NCBI RefSeq assembly: GCF_007833165.1
Contig: NZ_VOBQ01000004.1
Location: forward strand, 186,001 to 250,000
Length of the DNA stretch: 64,000 nt
Reading direction: 5' to 3'
Origin: Caenimonas sedimenti
GTDB lineage: Bacteria; Pseudomonadota; Gammaproteobacteria; Burkholderiales; Burkholderiaceae_C
Shown here: piece after piece, positions 8,524 to 17,219 of the stretch
How positions within the stretch are numbered: the stretch's first letter is position 1
Layout of the letters: each line of letters begins with the position of its first letter
The notes under the pieces: generated by a model
Databases searched by the model: none
The model's input: only the letters and a program-made list of their open reading frames with translations
What the model was told of the DNA's origin: nothing
Translations under genes and position numbers: made by a program

Positions 8524-9324
8524 ATGAGCGAAATCCTTCTTTCCGCCAAGAACATCAGCGTGCGCTTCGGCGGCGTGCTGGCCGTCAACAACGTCAGCTT
8601 CGACGTGCGGCGCGGCGAGGTGTTCACCCTGATCGGCCCCAACGGCGCCGGCAAGACGACGGTGTTCAACCTGATCAGCCGCATCTACCAGCCCACCACC
8701 GGCACCATCGATTTCGAAGGCAAGACGCTCACCGACCAGCCGCCGCACAAGATCGCGTCGCTGGGCATCGCGCGCACTTTCCAGAACATCGAACTGTTCG
8801 AGCATGCCTCGGTGCTGCAGAACCTGCTGATCGGCCGCCACACGCACCACAAGACGAGTTTCTGGAGCGAGATGCTCTTCCTGCCCAAGGTGCGCGAGGC
8901 CGAACTGAGGGCGCGCCAGAAGGTGGAGGAAGTGATCGACCTGCTGCAGCTGCAGCACTACCGCGACACCATGGTGGCCGGGCTGCCCTATGGCGTGCGC
9001 AAGGTGGTGGAGCTGGCCCGTGCCCTGTGCACCGAACCCAAGCTGCTGCTGCTCGACGAGCCGTCCTCCGGCCTCAACGTGGAAGAAACCGAAGACATGG
9101 CCTTCTGGATCCAGGACATCAAGCACGAGCTGGGCATCACCGTGCTGATGGTGGAACACGACATGACGCTGGTGTCCAAGGTCAGCGACCGCGTGCTCGC
9201 CATGAACCAGGGCGAGGAACTCGCCACGGGCACGCCGCGCGAGGTGCAGACCCACCCTGGCGTCATCGAAGCCTACCTGGGCTCGGTGGACGACATGTCG
9301 GCACTGCGCCGGGAGGCCGCGTGA
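8524..9324 (+). CDS. livG: HAAT-family ABC transporter ATPase, LivG type
   Basis: 266-residue ATP-binding subunit. It shows Walker A GPNGAGKTT (38-46) and the Q-loop near RTFQNIEL. In place of the canonical LSGGQ signature it has LPYGVRKVVELARAL, a common form in LivG proteins. Walker B LLLLDEPSSGLN and switch His in VEHDM follow. It pairs with the LivF-type ATPase to energise import. The stop TGA at 9322-9324 shares its last base with the livF ATG, giving tight coupling. Confidence 0.92.
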   Translation: MSEILLSAKNISVRFGGVLAVNNVSFDVRRGEVFTLIGPNGAGKTTVFNLISRIYQPTTGTIDFEGKTLTDQPPHKIASLGIARTFQNIELFEHASVLQNLLIGRHTHHKTSFWSEMLFLPKVREAELRARQKVEEVIDLLQLQHYRDTMVAGLPYGVRKVVELARALCTEPKLLLLDEPSSGLNVEETEDMAFWIQDIKHELGITVLMVEHDMTLVSKVSDRVLAMNQGEELATGTPREVQTHPGVIEAYLGSVDDMSALRREAA

Positions 9325-10121
9325 TGACCGCCAACCCGCCCGCCATCAGCGACCAGCCGGTGCTGAAGCTGCTCAACGTCGAAAGCGCCTATGGCCCCAT
9401 CAAGGCCATCCGGGGCGTCAGTCTGCAGGTGCGCCGCGGCGAGATCGCCACGGTGCTCGGCTCCAACGGCGCCGGCAAGTCGACCATCCTGAAGACCATC
9501 TCCGGCATCATCGACCCGCGCAAGGGCTCGATCGAGTTCAAGGCCGAGAACATCACGGCCAACGACCCCGCCCGCATCGTGCAGATGGGCCTGGTGCACG
9601 TGCCCGAGGGGCGCGAGGTGTTTCCGCTGCTGTCGGTGCACGACAACCTGCTGATGGGCGCCTACACCCGCAAGGACAAGGACGGCGTCGTCCGCGACAT
9701 GGAAGCGGTCTACCGCTACTTCCCCATCCTGAAGGAGCGCGAGCACCAGGACGCCGGCCTGCTCTCGGGCGGCCAGCAGCAGATGCTGGCCATCTCGCGC
9801 GCCATCATGGCCGCGCCCGACCTGATCCTGCTCGACGAGCCCAGCCTGGGCCTCTCGCCCAAGCTGACCAAGGAGATCTTCGAGATCGTGGTGCGCATCA
9901 ACCGCGAGCGCGGCACCACCATCCTGCTGGTGGAGCAGAACGCCAACATGGCGCTCAACGCCTCGGACTACGGCTACGTGCTGGAGAACGGCCGCATCGT
10001 GATGGAGGACACCTGCGCCAAGCTGCGCGAGAAGGACGACATCAAGGAGTTCTACCTGGGCATGAAGGAAGCCGGCGTCCGCGGTGAGCGACGCTGGAAA
10101 AAGAAGAAAAACTGGAGATAG
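9324..10121 (+). CDS. livF: HAAT-family ABC transporter ATPase, LivF type
   Basis: 265 residues. Walker A GSNGAGKST lies near residues 47-55, the signature LLSGGQQQMLAISRAIM and Walker B LILLDEPSLGLSP follow, and VEQNANMAL is the typical LivF switch region. The ATG at 9324 overlaps the livG stop. A GTG lies one codon earlier but the ATG is the more natural start. The lysine-rich C-terminus (WKKKKNWR) is an unusual tail. The acyl-CoA ligase begins eight bases after the stop. Confidence 0.92.
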   Translation: MTANPPAISDQPVLKLLNVESAYGPIKAIRGVSLQVRRGEIATVLGSNGAGKSTILKTISGIIDPRKGSIEFKAENITANDPARIVQMGLVHVPEGREVFPLLSVHDNLLMGAYTRKDKDGVVRDMEAVYRYFPILKEREHQDAGLLSGGQQQMLAISRAIMAAPDLILLDEPSLGLSPKLTKEIFEIVVRINRERGTTILLVEQNANMALNASDYGYVLENGRIVMEDTCAKLREKDDIKEFYLGMKEAGVRGERRWKKKKNWR

Positions 10122-10129
10122 GAGCTGTC

Positions 10130-11986
10130 ATGTCGAATCTCTGGGACCTCTCCCACATCCAACCCGAACCCAAGGTCGTCCTCGAAGGCGAGACCATCCC
10201 CGCGATGTTCTGGAACGGCGTGGCGCAGCGCAAGGACGACGTCTGGATGCGCCAGAAGAAGCTGGGCATCTGGCGCACCTGGACGTGGAGTCAGACCGGC
10301 GAGGCGGTGCGCGAAGTCGCGGGCGGCCTGATCAGCCTGGGCTTCGCGCCGGGCGAGACCTGCTCCATCCTGTCCAACACGGTCATCGAATGGGTGCTGG
10401 CCGACCTGGCCGTGCTCTCGTGCGGCGGCGTCGCCAACGGCATCTACCCGACGGACGCGGCGAGCCAGGTGCAGTATCTGTGCGAAGACTCGGGCACGAC
10501 CTTGCTGTTCGTGGAAGACGACGAGCAACTGGACAAGGCGCTGGAAGTGCGCGACCAGCTGCCCAAGCTGAAGAAGATCATCGTGTTCGACATGGACGGG
10601 CTGCGCGAACTCAACGATCCCGGCGTCATCAGCCTGGCCCAGCTGCGCCAGTTGGGGCGCGAGCACAACACGCGCCAGCCCGACGAGATCATGCATCGCG
10701 TCAAACAGGTGAAGCCGCAAGACCTGGCGATCCTGGTCTACACCTCGGGCACGACCGGCAAGCCCAAGGGTGCCATGCACTCGCACAAGGGCCTGGTCTA
10801 CACCGTGCGCGGCTACAACACGCTGGTGGCGCAGGATTCGCGGGATGAACGCATGGCGTTCCTGCCGCTTTGCCATATCGCCGAGCGCATGGGCGGCGAG
10901 TACTTCGCCCTCTACACGGGCTCCAAGCTGAACTTCGTCGAGAACCCGGAAACGGTGCCGGAGAACGTGCGCGAGATCTCGCCCACCGTCTTCACCGCCG
11001 TGCCGCGCGTCTGGGAGAAGTTCTATTCCGGCGTGATGATCGGCCTGAAGGAAGCGAGCCCGCTGCAGCAGGCCGCCTATGCCTGGTCCATCAAGGTCGG
11101 CACGGAGATCGCCGAGAAGGTGCTGGCCGGCCAACCGGTCGACGGCGCACTCAAGTTCAAGTTCGGCATCGCCCGCAAGCTGGCACTGGACAACGTGCGC
11201 AAGATGATCGGCATCGACCGCGCGCGTTTCCTCGTCACGGGTGCGGCGCCCATCTCGCCCGAGCTGGTGAAGTGGTACCTGGCGCTGGGCGTGCCCATGC
11301 TCGAGGTGTGGGGCATGACGGAAACGTGCGGCGCCTCCACCGGCATTCCGCCGAACCGCATCAAACCCGGCTCCATCGGGCCGGCGGCCGACTACAACGA
11401 GGTCAAGCTCGACCCGGCCACCGGCGAGATCCTGGTGCGCGGCCCCAACGTCTTCATGGGCTACCTGAACCAGCCGGAGAAGACCGCCGAGACCATCGAC
11501 GCCGATGGTTGGCTGCACACCGGCGACGTCGGCACGGTCGACGCCGACGGTTTCTTCCACATCACCGACCGGATGAAGGACATCATCATCACGGCCGGCG
11601 GCAAGAACGTGACGCCCAGCGAGTTCGAGAATGAACTCAAGTTCTCGCCCTACATCACGGACGCCGTCGTCATCGGGGACAAGAAGCCTTACCTCACCGT
11701 CATCATCATGATCGACCAGGAGAACGTCGAGAAGTACGCGCAGGACAACGACGTGCCCTTCTCCAATTACGCCAGCCTCACCAAGGCGCCGGAGGTCCAG
11801 GCGCTGATCCAGGCCGAGATCGACCGTGTGAACAAGAAGTTCGCGCGCGTGGAGCAGGTGAAGAAGTTCTTCCTCCTCGACACGCAGCTGTCGGCGGAAG
11901 ACGAGGAACTCACGCCGACGATGAAGCTCAAGCGCAAGCTGGTGCAGACGAAGTACGCGCCGCAAATCGACGCCATGTACCGCTGA
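10130..11986 (+). CDS. AMP-dependent long-chain acyl-CoA synthetase
   Basis: 618-residue cytoplasmic ligase that activates a carboxylic acid to acyl-CoA through an acyl-adenylate. Motif A, YTSGTTGKPKG, starts at residue 204. The later WGMTETCGAS, the hinge ITDRMKDIIITAGGKNVTPS and a C-terminal catalytic Lys region (TPTMKLKRK) fit the long-chain FAA1-type subfamily. Placement directly after livHMGF and before three binding proteins suggests it captures the acid that the transporter brings in. The exact substrate is unknown. A strong Shine-Dalgarno (ATAGGAG) precedes the ATG. Confidence 0.9.
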   Translation: MSNLWDLSHIQPEPKVVLEGETIPAMFWNGVAQRKDDVWMRQKKLGIWRTWTWSQTGEAVREVAGGLISLGFAPGETCSILSNTVIEWVLADLAVLSCGGVANGIYPTDAASQVQYLCEDSGTTLLFVEDDEQLDKALEVRDQLPKLKKIIVFDMDGLRELNDPGVISLAQLRQLGREHNTRQPDEIMHRVKQVKPQDLAILVYTSGTTGKPKGAMHSHKGLVYTVRGYNTLVAQDSRDERMAFLPLCHIAERMGGEYFALYTGSKLNFVENPETVPENVREISPTVFTAVPRVWEKFYSGVMIGLKEASPLQQAAYAWSIKVGTEIAEKVLAGQPVDGALKFKFGIARKLALDNVRKMIGIDRARFLVTGAAPISPELVKWYLALGVPMLEVWGMTETCGASTGIPPNRIKPGSIGPAADYNEVKLDPATGEILVRGPNVFMGYLNQPEKTAETIDADGWLHTGDVGTVDADGFFHITDRMKDIIITAGGKNVTPSEFENELKFSPYITDAVVIGDKKPYLTVIIMIDQENVEKYAQDNDVPFSNYASLTKAPEVQALIQAEIDRVNKKFARVEQVKKFFLLDTQLSAEDEELTPTMKLKRKLVQTKYAPQIDAMYR

Positions 11987-12002
11987 GCGTTGTAGGAAAG
12001 CT

Positions 12003-12070
12003 CTGGATTCCCGCCTTCGCGGGAATGACGAGCCTCCTCCCCCGCCATTCCCGCGAAGGCGGGAATCCAG
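12003..12070. repeat. Perfect 25-base inverted repeat built from two ATTCCC-N8-GGGAAT elements
   Basis: Arms 12003-12027 and 12046-12070 are exact reverse complements separated by 18 bases. Each arm is itself a small hairpin of the form ATTCCCGC-cttc-GCGGGAAT. This resembles the dRS3-type extragenic repeats of Neisseria and the similar repeats common in Burkholderiales. Sitting between the ligase stop and the first binding-protein gene, it could act as a terminator or mRNA-stabilising structure. Confidence 0.8.
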
Positions 12071-12128
12071 GGCGCCCTTTGCATTCCCCTCTCCAAAATC
12101 TTTTTCCAACCTGAAGGAGTTCCTTTTC

Positions 12129-13289
12129 ATGAAGTTGCAGTTCCCCCTGGCCATCGCCGTCCTGGCCCTGGGTGCCTTGCCCGCGCACGCGCAGCAGCAA
12201 GGCGTCACCAAGAACGAGATCCTGATCGGCACGATCCAGGACATGTCCGGTCCCCTCGCGGGCTACGGCAAGCAGGCCCGCAACGGCATGCAGCTGCGCA
12301 TCGACGAGCTCAACGAGCAGGGCAGCATCCACGGCCGCAAGCTCAAGCTCATCGCCGAGGATGACGGCTACGACCCGAAGAAGGCCGTGCTGGCGGCCCA
12401 GAAGCTGGTCAACCAGGACAAGATCTTCATCATGGCCGGCCACCTGGGCACGGCCCAGAACATGGCCTCGATGCCGGTGCAGTTCGAGAAGGGCGTGATC
12501 AACTACTTCCCGATCACGGCCGCACGCGAGATGTATGAGCCCTTCCACAAGCTCAAGTACTCGTTCGCCGCCACCTACTACGACCAGATCCGCCTGGCGC
12601 TGCCCAAGCTGGTGAAAGAGAAGAACGCCAAGAAGGTCTGCGCGATCTACCAGGACGACGACTTCGGGCTCGAAGTGCTGCGCGGTGCCGAGACCGGCTT
12701 GAAGTCCATCAGCATGGACTTCACCGAGAAGACCAGCTACAAGCGTGGCGCCACCGATTTCTCGTCGCAGGTCGCGAAGATGAAGGCCTCCGGCTGCGAA
12801 CTGGTCGTGCTCGGCACCATCATCCGCGAGACGATCGGCACCGTGGGCGAATCGCGCAAAACCGGCTTCAACCCGGTCTTCCTCGGTTCGAGCGCGGTCT
12901 ACACCGACCTGATCCACAAGCTGGGCGGCAAGGCCATGGACGGCATCTACGGCGCCATGACGGTGCAGCACCCCTACCTGGACGAAGCCTCGCAGCCGAT
13001 CCGCTTCTGGGCCAACAAGTACAAGACCAAGTTCAACGAAGACCCGACGGTGTTCTCGGTCTATGGCTACAGCATCATCGACCAGTTCATCAAGGCGGCG
13101 CAGAAGGCCGGCCCCAACCTCACCACGGATTCGTTCGTGAAGGCCATGGACACGATGGTGTACGAGCCCGACATGTTCGGCTCCGCCGGCAGCAGCTACA
13201 CGGCGACCAAGCGCCTGGGCAGCGACCAGACGCGCCTGTCGCAGATCCAGAACGGCAAGTGGACGGTCGTTTCGGATTACCTCAAGTAG
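12129..13289 (+). CDS. HAAT-family periplasmic binding protein, copy 1
   Basis: 386-residue type I periplasmic binding protein (LivK/Peripla_BP_6) with a cleavable signal peptide (about 1-22, ending AHAQQ). It should deliver the ligand to the LivHMGF complex. Conserved blocks shared with the two following paralogues include TKNEILIGTIQDMSGPLAGY, the YDPKKAVLAAQKLV segment, AREMYEPFHKLKYS and YQDDDFGLEV. The Shine-Dalgarno GAAGGAG lies nine bases before the ATG. A terminator-like hairpin follows at 13327, so it may be expressed separately from the next copy. Ligand unknown. Confidence 0.9.
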   Translation: MKLQFPLAIAVLALGALPAHAQQQGVTKNEILIGTIQDMSGPLAGYGKQARNGMQLRIDELNEQGSIHGRKLKLIAEDDGYDPKKAVLAAQKLVNQDKIFIMAGHLGTAQNMASMPVQFEKGVINYFPITAAREMYEPFHKLKYSFAATYYDQIRLALPKLVKEKNAKKVCAIYQDDDFGLEVLRGAETGLKSISMDFTEKTSYKRGATDFSSQVAKMKASGCELVVLGTIIRETIGTVGESRKTGFNPVFLGSSAVYTDLIHKLGGKAMDGIYGAMTVQHPYLDEASQPIRFWANKYKTKFNEDPTVFSVYGYSIIDQFIKAAQKAGPNLTTDSFVKAMDTMVYEPDMFGSAGSSYTATKRLGSDQTRLSQIQNGKWTVVSDYLK

Positions 13290-13326
13290 TTCTGCATCCC
13301 GGAACACGGGTCGCGTACGCGACAGA

Positions 13327-13349
13327 AAGCCGCCTGCGGGCGGCTTCTT
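13327..13349 (+). terminator. Rho-independent terminator after binding protein copy 1
   Basis: An eight-base stem AAGCCGCC / GGCGGCTT with a TGCG loop, followed by CTTT. It ends transcription 38 bases after the stop of copy 1. Confidence 0.75.
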
Positions 13350-13457
13350 TACTGGGCGCTTGTCACCTATGCGAAAGGGTTAGCGTCAGGTAACAGAAAG
13401 AATCTCCTGGCCCGCACTGCGGGACATCCAAACCCCGAGATTCCAGGAGACGACGTC

Positions 13458-14693
13458 ATGAACATCCAATTCGCCGTGCTGGCAGCGCTTGCCTTCGCTG
13501 CCGGTCCGGCCCTCGCGCAGGCCACCCCCGGCGTCAGCAAGAACGAGATCGTGCTCGGCACGATCCAGGACCTGTCGGGCCCGCTCGCCGCCTACGGCAA
13601 GCAGATCCGGCTGGGCATGCAGATGGCCGTGGAAGAGGCCAACGAGTTGAGCGGTGTGCACGGCCGCAAGATCAAGCTGCTGATCGAGGATTCCGCGTAC
13701 GACCCGAAGAAGGCCGTGCTCGCCGCGCAAAAGCTGGTCACGCAGGACTCCGGCATCTTCGCGATGGTCGGCCACCTCGGCACGGCGCAGAACATGGCGG
13801 CCATGCCGGTGCAGTTCGAGAAGAACGTCATCAACTTCTTCCCGATCACGTCCGCCCGCGAGATGTATGAGCCCTACCACCGGCTCAAGTACTCCAACGC
13901 CGCGACCTACTTCGACCAGATGCGCATCGCCGCGCCGCGGCTGATGAAGGACAAGAACCTGAAGCGCGCCTGCGTGATCTACCAGGACGACGACTTCGGG
14001 CTCGAGGTGATGCGCGGTGCGGAAGCCGGCCTGAAAAGCATCGGCCTGGATTTCGTGGAGAAGACGAGCTACAAGCGCGGCGCCACCGACTTCTCTTCGC
14101 AGGTCGCGCGCATGAAGTCAGGCAACTGCGAGATGGTCGTGCTGGGCACCATCATCCGCGAGACGGTGGGCACCATCGCCGAGTCGCGCAAGACCGGCTT
14201 CACACCCGCCGCCTTCGTCGGCTCCAGCGCCGTCTACACCGACCTCATCCCCAAGCTCGGGGGCAAGGCCATGGACAACCTCTACGCGACCATGACCGCG
14301 CAGCATCCGTACCTGGATGCCGCCGAGCAGCCGGTGCGCTTCTGGGCCAACAAGTACCGCACCAAGTTCAACGAGGACCCGACTGTCTTCTCCGTGTACG
14401 GCTATGCCACGGTCGAAGCTTTCATCAAGGCCGCGCACAAGACCGGACCGAACCTGACGACGGACAACTTCGTCCGCACGATGGACAGCATGACCTTCAA
14501 CCGCACGATGTTCGGCGGCGCGGAGCAGACTTTCAGCTCGACCAAGCGCCTCGGCAACCGCTATTCGCGGCTGTCGCAGCTGCAGGACGGCCGCTGGAAG
14601 GTGGTCTCCGACTATGTCGCCTTCGCCGGCCTGAAGCCGGTGCAGAAGAAGGACGGCAAGTGGGCCGTCGAGTCGGAATTCTTCCAGGATTGA
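13458..14693 (+). CDS. HAAT-family periplasmic binding protein, copy 2
   Basis: 411 residues, collinear with copies 1 and 3 through the whole binding domain (VSKNEIVLGTIQDLSGPLAA, the AREMYEPYHRLKYS and YQDDDFGLEV blocks). The signal peptide ends near ALAQA. It differs by a C-terminal extension of about 20 residues (from AFAGLKPVQKK to SEFFQD), and has fewer matches in the second half, suggesting a diverged ligand. The AGGAGA Shine-Dalgarno at about 13444 fixes the ATG. Bounded by hairpins on both sides, it is probably its own transcription unit or a processed segment. Confidence 0.9.
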   Translation: MNIQFAVLAALAFAAGPALAQATPGVSKNEIVLGTIQDLSGPLAAYGKQIRLGMQMAVEEANELSGVHGRKIKLLIEDSAYDPKKAVLAAQKLVTQDSGIFAMVGHLGTAQNMAAMPVQFEKNVINFFPITSAREMYEPYHRLKYSNAATYFDQMRIAAPRLMKDKNLKRACVIYQDDDFGLEVMRGAEAGLKSIGLDFVEKTSYKRGATDFSSQVARMKSGNCEMVVLGTIIRETVGTIAESRKTGFTPAAFVGSSAVYTDLIPKLGGKAMDNLYATMTAQHPYLDAAEQPVRFWANKYRTKFNEDPTVFSVYGYATVEAFIKAAHKTGPNLTTDNFVRTMDSMTFNRTMFGGAEQTFSSTKRLGNRYSRLSQLQDGRWKVVSDYVAFAGLKPVQKKDGKWAVESEFFQD

Positions 14694-14710
14694 GCGCACG
14701 CACCGCCGCC

Positions 14711-14735
14711 AAGGCCGCCCTCGGGCGGCCTTTTT
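14711..14735 (+). terminator. Rho-independent terminator after binding protein copy 2
   Basis: Stem AAGGCCGCC pairs with GGCGGCCTT around a short CTC(G) loop and runs into TTTTT. It lies 17 bases after the stop of copy 2. Confidence 0.85.
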
Positions 14736-14830
14736 CATGGTCTTTCCGTAATGGATTACGACAGTTGACACCCCCTGCGGCGGGAGAAGAATGCAAACGT
14801 TTCACTGGCACTTATTCAAAGGAGCTCAAG

Positions 14831-16000
14831 ATGAAGTTGCATTCCGCCGCCGCGCTGGCGGTGCTTGCCCTGGCCTGCGGCCTGGCCACCGCCCAGAACG
14901 CCAACCAGGGCGTCAGCAAGACCGAACTCACGCTGGGTTCCATCCAGGACCTGTCCGGCCCCATCGCCGGCTTCGGCAAGCAGGTCCGCCTGGGCATGCT
15001 GCTGCGCGTCGACGAGATCAACGAGCAGGGCGGCATCCATGGCCGCAAGATCAAGCTGATCGTCGAGGACTCCGCCTACGACCCCAAGAAGGCCGTGCTG
15101 GCCGCGCAGAAGCTGGTGAACCAGGACAAGATCTTCGCCATGGTCGGCCACATCGGCACGGCGCAGAACATGGCGGCCATGCCGGTGCAGTTCGAGAAGA
15201 ACGTCATCAACTGGTTTCCCGTGACGGCCGCGCGCGAAATGTACGAGCCCTTCCACCGGCTCAAGTACTCCTTCGCTGCCACTTACTACGAGCAGATGCG
15301 GTCCGTGGTGCCCAGGCTGGCCAAGGAAAAGGGCGCCAAGAAGGTCTGCACCATGTACCAGGACGACGAGTTCGGGTTGGAGGTGATGCGCGGTGCCGAG
15401 GCCGGCCTGAAGGCCGCCGGCATGGACCTGGCCGAGAAGACCACCTACAAGCGCGGCGCCACCGACTTTTCTTCCCAGATCGCCAAGCTCAAGTCGTCGG
15501 GCTGCGACATGGTGGTGCTCGGCACCATCATCCGCGAGACCATCGGCGCGATCGGCGAGGCCCGGAAGACCGCCTACAACCCCACCTTCATCGGCTCCAG
15601 CGCCGCCTACACCGACCTGATCCACAAGCTGGGCGGCAAGGCGATGGACGGGCTGTATGCCACCCACACCTCGCAGCACCCCTACCTGGACGAGGCCGAC
15701 CAGAACATCCGTTTCTGGGCCAACAAGTACAAGACCAAGTTCAACGAAGACCCGACGGTGTTCTCGGTCTACGGCTACACGCTGGTGGACCAGTTCGCCA
15801 AGGCGGCGGGCAAGGCGGGGCCCAACCTCACCACCGACGCCTTCATCAAGGCCATGGACAACATGACCTTCCCGGCCGACATGTTCGGCAGCCCGGAAGC
15901 GAAGTTCACCGCCACCAAACGCCTGGGCAACGAGCTCTCACGCATGTCGCAGATCACCGACGGCAAATGGAAGGTGGTTTCGGACTACGTCAAGCCTTAG
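14831..16000 (+). CDS. HAAT-family periplasmic binding protein, copy 3
   Basis: 389 residues, closest in length and sequence to copy 1. The signal peptide covers about 1-20 (ending LATAQ). The frame is open upstream to 14660, across the preceding terminator. The ATG at 14831 is preferred because it follows AAAGGAGC by six bases and begins the signal peptide. It shares the SKTELTLGSIQDLSGPIAGF and YQDDEFGLEVMRGAEAGL blocks with the other two. Three binding proteins for one membrane complex suggests a widened ligand range. Confidence 0.9.
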   Translation: MKLHSAAALAVLALACGLATAQNANQGVSKTELTLGSIQDLSGPIAGFGKQVRLGMLLRVDEINEQGGIHGRKIKLIVEDSAYDPKKAVLAAQKLVNQDKIFAMVGHIGTAQNMAAMPVQFEKNVINWFPVTAAREMYEPFHRLKYSFAATYYEQMRSVVPRLAKEKGAKKVCTMYQDDEFGLEVMRGAEAGLKAAGMDLAEKTTYKRGATDFSSQIAKLKSSGCDMVVLGTIIRETIGAIGEARKTAYNPTFIGSSAAYTDLIHKLGGKAMDGLYATHTSQHPYLDEADQNIRFWANKYKTKFNEDPTVFSVYGYTLVDQFAKAAGKAGPNLTTDAFIKAMDNMTFPADMFGSPEAKFTATKRLGNELSRMSQITDGKWKVVSDYVKP

Positions 16001-16022
16001 GCGCTTGACGACGTCCCAGGCC

Positions 16023-16047
16023 AAAGGCCGCCCGAGGGCGGCCTTTT
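16023..16047 (+). terminator. Rho-independent terminator after binding protein copy 3
   Basis: Stem AAAGGCCGCCC / GGGCGGCCTTT with a two-base GA spacer, then T. It is nearly the same stem as the terminator at 14711, which fits duplication of gene plus terminator. Confidence 0.85.
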
Positions 16048-16066
16048 GTTTGATACGCTCGCGCGC

Positions 16067-17173
16067 ATGACGCCGAATCCCCTGAAGGACCCCGAGCTGG
16101 AGTTCAAGTCGCTGCTGGCCCTGGTGGCGCTCGCGACGCTCCTGTTCGCGCTGATCATCTGGCCCTTCTTCGGCGCGGTGTGCTGGGCGGTGTTCATCGC
16201 GATCGTCTTCTGGCCGCTGCACCAGCGCTTCCTGCATGGCAGCCGCGGCCGGCGCAACACCGCGTCCTTCGCATCGTTGCTCGTCGTGGTGATCATCGTG
16301 ATCCTGCCCATGAGCCTGCTCGCCACGACCATCGTCGAGGAGGCCTCGCTCATGGTGCAGAAGATGCGGTCCGGCGAGATCAACGTGGCCATCTATTTCC
16401 AGAAGGCCCTGGAAGCCCTGCCCGAATGGCTGCGCGGCATCCTGCAGCGCTTCGGTGTCGGGGAACTCGCTTCCATCCAGCAGAAGCTGCTGGCCAGCGC
16501 CGGCGAAAGCAGCCAGGCCATCACCACCCGCGTGTTCAGCATCGGGCAGAACACGCTGGACTTCACGGTGAGTTTCTTCGTGATGCTCTACGTGCTGTTC
16601 TTCATGTTCCGCGACGGCGACAAGCTCGCCGGCGCCATCGAACGCACCATCCCGCTGCGCCGCGAGCACACCCAGCGCCTGCTGCACCAGTTCGCCACCG
16701 TGGTCCGCGCCACCGTCAAGGGCAACATCGTCGTCGCACTGATCCAGGGAGCGCTGGGCTCCGTGGCCTTCGCCGTGCTCGGGGTTTCGGGGGCGGTGCT
16801 GTGGGGCGCCGTGATGGCGCTGCTCTCGCTGCTGCCGGCCGTGGGCGCCATCCTGGTCTGGGGCCCGGTCGCGCTGTACTTCTTCTTCACGGGCGAGTTG
16901 ATCAAGGGCGTCGGCCTCACCATCTGGGGCGCCGTGGTCATCGGCCTGGTCGACAATTTCCTGCGTCCCATCCTGGTGGGCAAGGACACCCGCATGCCGG
17001 ACTACCTGATCCTGGTGGCCACGCTGGGTGGCCTGGTGGTGTTCGGCCTGAACGGCTTCGTCATCGGCCCGGTGATCGCGGCAGTGTTCCTCGTGAGCTG
17101 GGACATGCTGGCCAGCGCGCGCCAGCAGACGGTGGCGCCGGAGGGCGGTTCGCCGGCTCCGGGCGACGGCTGA
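16067..17173 (+). CDS. AI-2E-family transporter (PerM/YdiK-like)
   Basis: Integral inner-membrane protein of 368 residues. Hydrophobic pairs lie at about 20-60 and 75-100. A soluble amphipathic domain follows at about 105-165. Four or more helices lie at 165-340, with the family pattern VALIQGALGSVAFAVLGVSG and IWGAVVIGLVDNFLRPILVG. Family members export small molecules or ions in exchange for protons; autoinducer-2 export is shown for only some, so substrate is not assigned. The ATG at 16067 was chosen over an upstream TTG that falls inside the terminator. A TACGCT hexamer ends seven bases before the ATG and no Shine-Dalgarno is visible. Confidence 0.85.
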   Translation: MTPNPLKDPELEFKSLLALVALATLLFALIIWPFFGAVCWAVFIAIVFWPLHQRFLHGSRGRRNTASFASLLVVVIIVILPMSLLATTIVEEASLMVQKMRSGEINVAIYFQKALEALPEWLRGILQRFGVGELASIQQKLLASAGESSQAITTRVFSIGQNTLDFTVSFFVMLYVLFFMFRDGDKLAGAIERTIPLRREHTQRLLHQFATVVRATVKGNIVVALIQGALGSVAFAVLGVSGAVLWGAVMALLSLLPAVGAILVWGPVALYFFFTGELIKGVGLTIWGAVVIGLVDNFLRPILVGKDTRMPDYLILVATLGGLVVFGLNGFVIGPVIAAVFLVSWDMLASARQQTVAPEGGSPAPGDG

Positions 17174-17219
17174 CGCGCCGAGTGCCCGCCGGGGCGCCGT
17201 TATGGGATGATTTGGTGCA

